A DNA stretch of 64,000 nucleotides from Schizochytrium sp. CCTCC M209059 (Eukaryota > Sar > Bigyra > Thraustochytrida > Thraustochytriidae): positions 512,811-576,810 of the forward strand of contig KN805382.1 in the NCBI GenBank assembly GCA_000818945.1, written 5' to 3'. Shown here in pieces: positions 39,225-48,501 of this stretch (position 1 is its first letter; each line of letters starts with the position of its first letter). The position numbers and the translations under genes were made by a program. The notes under the pieces were generated by a model. The model ran no database searches, was not told the origin of the DNA, and saw only the letters and a list, made by a program, of their open reading frames with translations.

Positions 39225-42200
39225 ATGGCCGTAGCCCGAGCGATAAGAGACATGGAGAACGGGGCTACCGAGCTCAAGTACGTTGTTGAGAAGAGCGACC
39301 GCGGAGACGAAGAAGAGGCGACTAAAATCATACGCATATCGCTCGCACGCACGTTCGCACGCACCACGCACGCACGGCTTGTCTTGTGCTGTTTTGACCT
39401 GGCTGGCTTGGCTCGCTCGCTTGCTTGCTTCTTTCTCGACGAATGCGCAGTCTTAGATATAACAATATCGGCGCCGAGGGCGGCAAGGCGATGGGCGAGG
39501 CGCTCAAGCAGAACAAGACGCTGCAGTGGCTAGAGTAAGTAACAGTGACTGAGGCTGGCAAGGAAGGCAGGCAGGCGAAAGCAAAGTGGCTCACTAACAC
39601 GCACGCACGCACGCACGCACGGCTTGTCTTGTGCTGTTCTGACCTGGCTGGCATGGCTCGCTCGCTCGCTTGCTTCTTTCTCGACGAATGCGCAGTCTTT
39701 CTTCTAATGACATCGGCGACGAGGGCGGCAAGGCGCTGGGCGAGGCGCTCAAGCAGAACAAGACGCTGCAGGGGCTAGAGTAAGTAACAGTGACTGACTC
39801 ACTAACACGCACGCACGCACGGCTTGTCTTGTGCTGTTCTGACCTGGCTGGCATGGCTCGCTCGCTCGCTTGCTTCTTTATCGACGAATGCGCAGTCTTT
39901 GGTATAACAAGATCGGCGACCAAGGCGGCAAGGCGCTGGGCGAGGCGCTCAAGCAGAACAAGACGCTGCAGACGCTAGAGTAAGTGACAGTGACTGAGGC
40001 TGGCAAGGAAGGCAGGCAGGCGAAAGCAAAGTGGCTCACTCACACGCACGCACGCACGCACGCACGGCTTGTCTTGTGCTGTTCTGACCTGGCTGGCATG
40101 GCTCGCTCGCTCGCTTGCTTCTTTATCGACGAATGCGCAGTCTTGGATATAACAATATCGGCGCCGAGGGCGTCAAGGCGCTGGGCGAGGCGCTCAAGCA
40201 GAACAAGACGCTGCAGTGGCTAGAGTAAGTAACAGTGACTGAGGCTGGCAAGGAAGGCAGGCAGGCGAAAGCAAAGTGGCTCACTAACACGCACGCACGC
40301 ACGCACGGCTTGTCTTGTGCTGTCTTGACCTGGCTGGCTTGGCTCGCTCGCTTGCTTGCTTCTTTCTCGACGAATGCGCAGTCTGGCGGAACAACATCGG
40401 CGCCGAGGGCGGCAAGGCGCTGGGCGAGGCGCTCAAGCAGAACAAGACGCTGCAGACGCTGAAGTAAGTGACAGTGACTGAGGCTGGCAAGGAAGGCAGG
40501 CAGGCGAAAGCAAAGTAGCTGACTTATATGCACCACGCACGCACGCACGCACGGCGTGTTTTGTTCTGTCTTGACCTGGGTGGCTTGGCTGGCTCGCTTG
40601 CTTGCTTCTTTCTCGACGAATGCGCAGTCTTGGGAGCAACAATATCGACGACAGTATCGTCAGTGAGATTGAAGCTGCTCTCGCAAGAAATAGGGCAAAT
40701 CCACCTCAGCGCCACGACGATGCGTGGATGGAGGCAATCAAGGCTGCGATTAACGAAGGTGACGAACATGCTTGGGGTCGCGCCAAGCTCATGGTGGTGG
40801 GGCGTGGTGCAGCTGGCAAGACGTCTACGGTGCGTTCGCTGTTGGGCCAAACGCCAGTAATGGAGCACAATTCGACCGAGGTTGCCGATCTCCTCCGCAC
40901 CAATGCCCAGCATTGGCAGGCACTGTCTTCGGACCATGGCGAGTTTGACGCGCAAGCTCGCTATGCAGCTCTGCGTCGCCTTCTGGAGGCTCCAGAGCGC
41001 AAGAGTCTCAAGCGCAAGTCTCTGGCCCGGCGTGTCTCAGAGGCAGCGCAGAGCCTTGTTTCTGCTGCCACGGGGGGGCGTCTGTCTGCCTCCAAGTCTC
41101 CCGCTCAGCTCGAAGCCGCTGCCGCTTCAGCTCCTGCAGTCTCTAGGCCGTCTGCTCATAAAGCACTGGTTGACGAGGAGGAATTGACGCGAAAGTTTGC
41201 TCTTCGAGACGAAGACCAGGCGGTGCTGCAAGGTGCCGCTCAGGCCGAGGCGCGTGACGTGAGCTTTACGATCTGGGACTATGGCGGGCAAAAGGTATTC
41301 TATGCGCTGCATCACATCTTTCTCACGGACAAGGGCTTGTATTTGGTCGTCTTTGACATGCGCGAGATCGTTGGCAAGGAGCACTTTCGCGACTTGTTGA
41401 CTTTGGAGGAGTATCAGAAGCTGTCGACTCAGGCTGAAGCCATCGAGTTTCTCCGATTCTGGCTCCACAGTATCAGGCTGCATGCGCCCGAGGCGCCAGT
41501 GCTCATGATCGGCACCTTTCTCGATCAGGTCACTCAGCTCCGTGAGGTGGATCGCGTGCTTCGCGAACATGTGGGTGCGACTTCGCACGAGCACCTCGTT
41601 CAGCCTTCCGAGGGGGGTCATCTCTTTTTCGCGATCGACAACAGCAGCAACGACAAGGATCGCGCGGTAGAGCTTCGCACTGCAATTGCGAGTGTGGCGT
41701 CCGAGCAGCGCTACGTGCGCGAGCAGGTCCCACTCGCCTGGCTGAAACTCCATGAAGTCATGCTTCAAAGCCGTGAACCCTATATGCTCTACGACGAGGT
41801 TGTTGAGCGCGCGGCCGAGCATGACCGACCTCGTGCCGATGTGGATGCCATGCTCGAGTACTTTCACGGTCTCGGCGTCGTCGTTCACTTGCGCGGGTCG
41901 CAAACTCTGGAGCGCGTGGTGGTGATTGACGCTGAGTGGCTGCTGAAGAAGCTTGCCCGCGTTATTGCAGACGACCTTCATGCGCAAAGCTTGTTTTATG
42001 ATCGCGACCTCAAGAGTGTCGGGCTCTTACCCGCGTATGAGCGTTTGCGAAAAGACATGATTGCGACGCGTTCGCTTCTGGAGTGGCTGTGGGCCGACCA
42101 GGAGGTGGACTATCTGTTGCAGTTCATGGAGGCGAATATGCTCTTGTGTCCGTGGCGCTTTGACGAGCATCGTGACGAGGACGAATATCTTGTTTCAGCT

Positions 42201-43223
42201 TTACTCTCGGACTCGAGCAAACAGATCGATACGCGTGATTTCGAGCCTGGCCTGACGTGCGAGCTGGACTTTTCAGAGTTCTTTCTGCCAAACGGCGTCT
42301 TTCATCGTCTCGTGGCCCAATGCGCCGCGTATGCGTCGCGACCAGAGGTTTCAGGAAACGACGAGCCCATGCTCCCGGCCGTCGACAGCAAGCAGGCGAT
42401 GCTGTCGTTTGGTGTCAACGATTTCATGTTCACTGTTGACGGTGACGTGGTGCGCATTTGTATCGACGCCGCAGCCGAACGTCCTGCGATGGTCATCAAA
42501 CTTTTAGTGTCCATGTTTCGCGAGCAAGAAGAGACCGTCTTTCGTGGCCTTCTGTGGCGTCTTTTCCTCGTGAGCCCTGAGTCACAAGTTGCTCTTTCGT
42601 ACGATCGGATCGTCGAAAAGCGTGCATCGGGCAAGTCCGGAGCGCGTCTTCGCGGTCGTGGCCGAAAACTTGTGCAAATCGAAGAGTTTGATCCGTTCTT
42701 TGTGGAGCAGATTGGTCCACTCGACACTGACGAGGATGGCACTGAGGTGGCTCAAGCGGGCGATATTCCGCCACTTGGACCGAACGAGGACACGCACGTG
42801 TTTTTGAGCCACGTGCAGTCGACGGGCGGCGACTTGGCCGGGATCCTACGCCTGAAACTGGAGAATCGTGGCCTCAAAGTGTGGTATGACCAGGGCTATC
42901 GCGGCGAGCTCAATATGGAGGCGATGCTGGACGGCGTGCGTCACACGCACGCATATGTTTTGGTCTTGACCAAGGGCATCTTCGACAGTGGTGCCGTCCT
43001 ACAGGAGCTTCGTTGTGCGTTGGATTCTGAAAAGCACATTGTTGTGGTTCACGAGCCCGACACGCATCGAGCGGGCTATGCGAGCTTTGGCGAGTACATT
43101 GCGTCGACGCCAGACTTTTGCGATGGTCTCTTCTCAGAGAAGGAATCGATTCCTGTACGGCGCAAGTATTATGAGGAGGCAGGCTTTTATAACGAGCTGG
43201 TGCGCCGATGTTTCGAGCACTGA
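39225..43223 (+). CDS. LRR-Roc-COR-TIR receptor-like protein, copy 1
   Basis: Exons: 39225-39277, 39451-39534, 39696-39779, 39896-39979, 40141-40224, (40382-40463) and 40628-43223. All introns are GT-AG and phase 2. Without the bracketed exon it encodes 994 residues. Residues 1-17 form a short cap. Four 28-residue LRRs (L-x-x-N-x-I-G-x-x-G ... ALKQNKTLQ) and a diverged final one follow. The Roc GTPase has P-loop GRGAAGKTS (about 188-196) and switch II WDYGGQK (about 346), and a COR-like region follows. The C-terminal TIR domain (about 849-990) starts DTHVFLSHVQ and contains VLQELRC, whose E923 aligns with the catalytic glutamate of NAD-cleaving TIRs. Such proteins are NLR-like sensors: LRRs recognise, Roc-COR switches, TIR signals. 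That role is inference. The bracketed exon is 82 bp and would break the frame. Confidence 0.82.
39451..40463 (+). repeat. Tandem array of LRR exon-intron units in receptor copy 1
   Basis: Five units, each an 84-bp exon (the last one 82 bp) followed by an intron of 161, 116, 161, 157 and 164 bp. Introns begin GTAAGT(A/G)ACAGTGACTGA, carry an (ACGC)n run, then TGTCTTGTGCTGT, and end CGACGAATGCGCAG. The 116-bp intron lacks about 45 bp of the shared sequence. Exons are near-identical apart from a few codons after the first leucine and near the end. Confidence 0.93.
40382..40463 (+). pseudogene. Frame-breaking LRR exon (82 bp)
   Basis: Compared with its four sisters this exon is 2 bp short just after its acceptor. 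Inclusion would shift the frame and reach a stop codon within the start of exon 40628-43223, upstream of Roc. Skipping it keeps the frame because all neighbouring exons are symmetric. It could be a dead cassette, a poison exon or a sequence error. Confidence 0.7.
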
Positions 43224-44315
43224 AAGATTATTATGACATCAATCTATTTTGTTCGTTTGTTTATGACTTTTGCCGCATTTGGGCAAAATGCCTCGCCGCC
43301 GCGCAGACGCGCTCACCAGGAATACCAGAACGGCACAAAGAGGCAACTCTGCGCTGGCGTTGTGACGATGCTCGGGGATGAGACTGTCGCACACCTGGGC
43401 GAGATGGCGGGGAAAAAAAAAACAAGGAAATGCGTGAAATAGAAGATAATCTCGCTGTAAGCTATCGTTGCCGGTCGACATTTGCCTGCGTTTTATAATT
43501 CTGGGCTCGCAAGTGCGGTGAGTTCATCATACAAATCAACACCTGTCGAATTTTGGGCTCGCATGAGCAATTTGCCACTTGGGCCCATCAACTCCACCAT
43601 GTGTCGAACTGCGTATGAAACGTTATTGCGCGGATCGAAGAGGACAAGTTTGCAGATCGCTGCTACTGATCTTGCCGTTGCGATTGATGCTGGCCTGACA
43701 GACAAGCTGCTAGCGTCTTTGTATGCTCACTGACTGGGCGGACCTTCCCGTGCAAAGAGGTCCTTTGGAAGAGATTTTTTATAGCGCACGGCCCTCGGGA
43801 AAAATGGTCTGAGTATTGCTGCCTAGCTTCATCGACATTTGTCCCGTGTTCATTCTCAAAAAGATCGTCTTGTGTTGATGATGGTGGTATTGCGACTGAA
43901 CTTAATTATGAGGGACGGCAAGTCTTGTGCACGAGTTCGATGCAAGCTTTGGATATCCAGAGCACTCGAGAATTTCGCCAGTCATTGCTGGAGCGTTGAT
44001 GTCTGGCTCCGTGTTTCTCATCTCGTCTTGGTAGTCCCTGCCCCGTACAAGCGCCTGTTTTTGCTTTTACCCACGCAGCCCGCACTACTGAGAACCCTTC
44101 GTCTCTGATTTTGCGCGGCACGAAAAGATCAAATCCGCACCTTTCTGGATTAGCCGAAGCCAGGTGTTCTCGTCGCGGCTGTGAAACACAAGTGAGGGAG
44201 TACGCCATAACAAGAGCAATCATTTATCTTAAGTTCAGCTAGGCCAAATGCGCTTGTCCATCCCGTTCACCGCTCCAATACAGCAACAACAAGCAAGCAG
44301 GCATAATTATCCAAC
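43224..44315. other. Intergenic between receptor copy 1 and decarboxylase fragment
   Basis: Convergent 3' regions, almost identical to 48502-49593. The first 105 bp after the receptor stop also resemble the 3' flank of copy 3. A short frame at 43482-43733 has no domain and is not supported. Confidence 0.6.
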
Positions 44316-45782
44316 TTACATAGACTTTGTCGCAGATCCCTTGCTAAAGAGCCCTTGATCGTCCTCTAGACCAAGCTCGGGAGCCACAAGGGAGGTGAGA
44401 AAGAGCTCCTTGTTTCCTTTAAAGAGATTTCGCACTTCGAGTGGCATAGTTTCCCAGTACTCGCTCCAGTATCGCGATTTGCTCAATTCAGCAGAGGCGT
44501 CACGAGGAGGAAGCGTATTCGTCTTGTCAGCATCACCTTGCGCAGCTGTTCGACGCGGCGCAAAAGGTGAGGACGAAGGCTCCGGAATATCACCTCTGTC
44601 ACAAGTGTCCTCTGGCGATAGAAGCTCGGTCCGCGTGTGCTGCCTGGGGCCTTCCGGCGACACGTACCTGGGCATTGGCCGCGAGGCAGCTTCCTCAACC
44701 GGCAAAATTTCTGCAAGAAGCTCCAGCTGGTTCCGCAGGACGCGAAGAATATCACTCTCAAAAGTCAATGGGTTGGCAATCACCACTCTGAGAGCCACGA
44801 CGGGCCGGCGGTCCCTATTCGGGGCGCGAATCGTTGTTCGTGACACAAACGTCCGACCCTGAAGCGTCTGACGTTGCTGCAGTGCAACGTTGAGCTCGTC
44901 GATTGCAGCATCCTGTTCCGCCGTCAAGGCTTCGCCTGCAAGCACTGCCGCCTGCAGCGCCGGTGGGATGGCTCGATACAGCAAGATGTTCGTCAAAGGC
45001 TTCGTTACCAGCTCGAACCAGCCCTCGGAGGCTTCGATCTGCCGTGCCATGAAGCGCACAATGCGAATGCTCCGGTCCACAAGCACCTCGTAGCCGCGCA
45101 CCCCAAAGACATTCAGGTTCGCGTGCAGATAGACGGCGTTGGCGGGTCGCGAGCCCTCGAGAGTGAATTTACCGAGGTCGTACGACTCCTTGCGAATAAT
45201 GTAACGCGCAGTTTTTTGGACCGATGCGATCAGCGCCGGGTCACGAAGAAAGCACAAGCCACATCCCATGGGCATGTAGAGCTGCTTGTGGCCGTCCAGC
45301 GTTACAGAGTGCGCACGTTCAATACCTCGCAAGAGTCCCACATGCCTGCGTGAAAACACGAGGGGCCCGCCCCAGGCGGCGTCGACGTGAAAGTGAATCT
45401 TGTGGCGCTCAGCAATGGTCGCGAGGCCGTCGAGGTCATCAATGGTCCCCGTCTCCGTCGCCCCAGCGACGCCAAGAATTGCAATCACGAAAAGCTTTTT
45501 TGCCTCGCAGTCCCGGACCGCCTCTTCGACCAGATCGAGGCGCACCTTGAAGTTTTCGTCGAATGGCACGGACACGAGCGCTTGCATTCCGAGACCCAAC
45601 ACGTCTACGGCCTTGCCCATTGAGTAGTGCAAAAGCTCGCTTCCTACAACGCAGGCGCCTTCGTAGCCGAAGTGCCGCAGCGCACCCATGAGGCCACACT
45701 GTTCGATGCCGGCAAAACCGTCACGAGGACCAAGGGCCGAGTTCCGAGCGATCCAGAGCGCTGTCGTGTTGGCAACGGTGCC
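44316..45782 (-). pseudogene. 5'-truncated copy of the PLP-dependent decarboxylase gene
   Basis: Retains 488 C-terminal codons of the intact gene at 49594-51912, from GTVANTT onward, including the PLP lysine motif DGHKQLY. It lacks the first 284 codons and the promoter. At 45782/45783 the reading frame runs abruptly into the end of a receptor LRR intron on the other strand. It is presumably not expressed as a functional enzyme. It arose as the left-hand remnant of the tandem duplication, or from an assembly misjoin. Confidence 0.88.
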
Positions 45783-45812
45783 TTGCTTGCTTCTTTCTCG
45801 ACGAATGCGCAG

Positions 45813-48501
45813 TCTTGAATCGAACGAGATCGGCGACGAGGGCGGCAAGGCGCTGGGCGAGGCGCTCAAGCAGAACAAGACGCTGCAGANNNNNNNNNNN
45901 NNNNNNNNNNNNNNNNNNNNNNNNNNNNNNNNNNNNNNNNNNNNNNNNNNNNNNNNNNNNNNNNNNNNNNNNNNNNNNNNNNNNNNNNNNNNNNNNNNNN
46001 NNNNNNNNNNNNNNNNNNNNNNNNNNNNNNNNNNNNNNNNNNNACATGCTTGGGGTCGCGCCAAGCTCATGGTGGTGGGGCGTGGTGCAGCTGGCAAGAC
46101 GTCTACGGTGCGCTCGCTGTTGGGCCAAACGCCAGTAATGGAGCACAATTCGACCGAGGTTGCCGATCTCCTTCGCACCAATGCCCAGCATTGGCAGGCA
46201 CTGTCTTCGGACCATGGCGAGTTTGACGCGCAAGCTCGCTACGCAGCTCTGCGTCGCCTTCAGGAGGCTCCAGAGCGCAAGAGTCTCAAGCGCAAGTCTC
46301 TGGCCCGGCGCGTCTCAGAGGCAGCGCAGAGCCTTGTTTCTGCTGCCACGGGGGGCCGTCTGTCTGCCTCCAAGTCTCCTGCTCGGCTCGAAGCCGCTGC
46401 CGCTTCAGCTCCTGCAGTCTCTATGCCGTCTGCTCATAAAGCGCTGGTTGACGAGGAGGAATTGACGCGAAAGTTTGCTCTTCGAGACGAAGACCAGGCG
46501 GTGCTGCAAGGTGCCGCTCAGGCCGAGGCGCGTGACGTGAGCTTTACGATCTGGGACTATGGCGGGCAAAAGGTATTCTATGCGCTGCATCACATCTTTC
46601 TCACGGACAAGGGCTTGTATTTGGTCGTCTTTGACATGCGCGAGATCGTTGGCAAGGAGCACTTTCGCGACTTGTTGACTTTGGAGGAGTATCAGAAGCT
46701 GTCGACTCAGGCTGAAGCCATCGAGTTTCTCCGATTCTGGCTCCACAGTATCAGGCTGCATGCGCCCGAGGCGCCAGTGCTCATGATCGGCACCTTTCTC
46801 GATCAGGTCACTCAGCTCCGTGAGGTGGATCGCGTGCTTCGCGAACATGTGGGTGCGACTTCGCACGAGCACCTCGTTCAGCCTTCCGAGGGGGGTCATC
46901 TCTTTTTCGCGATCGACAACAGCAGCAACGACAAGGATCGCGCGGTAGAGCTTCGCACTGCAATTGCGAGTGTGGCGTCCGAGCAGCGCTACGTGCGCGA
47001 GCAGGTCCCACTCGCCTGGCTGAAACTCCATGAAGTCATGCTTCAAAGCCGTGAACCCTATATGCTCTACGACGAGGTTGTTGAGCGCGCGGCCGAGCAT
47101 GACCGACCTCGTGCCGATGTGGATGCCATGCTCGAGTACTTTCACGGTCTCGGCGTCGTCGTTCACTTGCGCGGGTCGCAAACTCTGGAGCGCGTGGTGG
47201 TGATTGACGCTGAGTGGCTGCTGAAGAAGCTTGCCCGCGTTATTGCAGACGACCTTCATGCGCAAAGCTTGTTTTATGATCGCGACCTCAAGAGTGTCGG
47301 GCTCTTACCCGCGTATGAGCGTTTGCGGAAAGACATGATTGCGACGCGTTCGCTTCTGGAGTGGCTGTGGGCCGACCAGGAGGTGGACTATCTGTTGCAG
47401 TTCATGGAGGCGAATATGCTCTTGTGTCCGTGGCGCTTTGACGAGCATCGTGACGAGGACGAATATCTTGTTTCAGCTTTACTCTCGGACTCGAGCAAAC
47501 AGATCGATACGCGTGATTTCGAGCCTGGCCTGACGTGCGAGCTGGACTTTTCAGAGTTCTTTCTGCCAAACGGCGTCTTTCATCGTCTCGTGGCCCAATG
47601 CGCCGCGTATGCGTCGCGACCAGAGGTTTCAGGAAACGACGAGCCCATGCTCCCGGCCGTCGACAGCAAGCAGGCGATGCTGTCGTTTGGTGTCAACGAT
47701 TTCATGTTCACTGTTGACGGTGACGTGGTGCGCATTTGTATCGACGCCGCAGCCGAACGTCCTGCGATGGTCATCAAACTTTTAGTGTCCATGTTTCGCG
47801 AGCAAGAAGAGACCGTCTTTCGTGGCCTTCTGTGGCGTCTTTTCCTCGTGAGCCCTGAGTCACAAGTTGCTCTTTCGTACGATCGGATCGTCGAAAAGCG
47901 TGCATCGGGCAAGTCCGGAGCGCGTCTTCGCGGTCGTGGCCGAAAACTTGTGCAAATCGAAGAGTTTGATCCGTTCTTTGTGGAGCAGATTGGTCCACTC
48001 GACACTGACGAGGATGGCACTGAGGTGGCTCAAGCGGGCGATATTCCGCCACTTGGACCGAACGAGGACACGCACGTGTTTTTGAGCCACGTGCAGTCGA
48101 CGGGCGGCGACTTGGCCGGGATCCTACGCCTGAAACTGGAGAATCGTGGCCTCAAAGTGTGGTATGACCAGGGCTATCGCGGCGAGCTCAATATGGAGGC
48201 GATGCTGGACGGCGTGCGTCACACGCACGCATATGTTTTGGTCTTGACCAAGGGCATCTTCGACAGTGGTGCCGTCCTACAGGAGCTTCGTTGTGCGTTG
48301 GATTCTGAAAAGCACATTGTTGTGGTTCACGAGCCCGACACGCATCGAGCGGGCTATGCGAGCTTTGGCGAGTACATTGCGTCGACGCCAGACTTTTGCG
48401 ATGGTCTCTTCTCAGAGAAGGAATCGATTCCTGTACGGCGCAAGTATTATGAGGAGGCAGGCTTTTATAACGAGCTGGTGCGCCGATGTTTCGAGCACTG
48501 A
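45813..48501 (+). pseudogene. LRR-Roc-COR-TIR receptor copy 2, 5'-incomplete and interrupted by a gap
   Basis: It has one LRR exon start (45813-45889, then Ns) preceded by only 30 bp of the standard intron end, and the Roc-COR-TIR exon from 46044 (already inside it) to the stop at 48501. P-loop GRGAAGKTS, WDYGGQK and the TIR VLQELRC motif are all intact, and the protein is identical to copy 1 after the first 130 codons or so of the visible part. There is no first exon or promoter: the sequence to the left is a decarboxylase fragment. The gap (154 Ns) is too short to hold the rest of the exon, an intron like the others and the 138 bp that start the large exon, so its size is not real. I call it a pseudogene or incomplete assembly, not a proven functional gene. 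Confidence 0.75.
45890..46043. other. Assembly gap (Ns)
   Basis: 154 unknown bases inside receptor copy 2. The flanking structure predicts at least about 310 bp missing. Confidence 0.99.

Larger units (their letters stand above)
40766..45782. repeat. Segmental duplication, left copy
   Basis: Matches 46044-51060 at a constant offset of 5278 bp. It spans most of the Roc-COR-TIR exon, the 1.1 kb intergenic region and the 3' part of the decarboxylase gene. By eye there are ten substitutions at 40835-41166, one near 42050 and three near 44004-44016, with long stretches without any. Confidence 0.95.

Noticed and set aside
41127..41987. A 286-codon antisense frame in the Roc-COR region, also present in copies 2 and 3
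   Set aside because: A shadow of a GC-rich conserved coding region. It is repeated three times only because the sense gene is.
43482..43733. An 83-codon frame duplicated at 48760-49011
   Set aside because: Its duplication is explained by the segmental duplication. No domain, and it lies in the convergent 3' flank.
44316..46181. A 621-codon minus-strand frame fusing the decarboxylase to sequence beyond the gap
   Set aside because: It crosses the Ns and continues antisense to the Roc exon. It is an artefact of treating Ns as open frame.
45688..48501. A 937-codon plus-strand frame starting antisense to the decarboxylase fragment
   Set aside because: Its first part is the antisense of the truncated decarboxylase and it reads through the gap. 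Only the part from 45813 belongs to the receptor.
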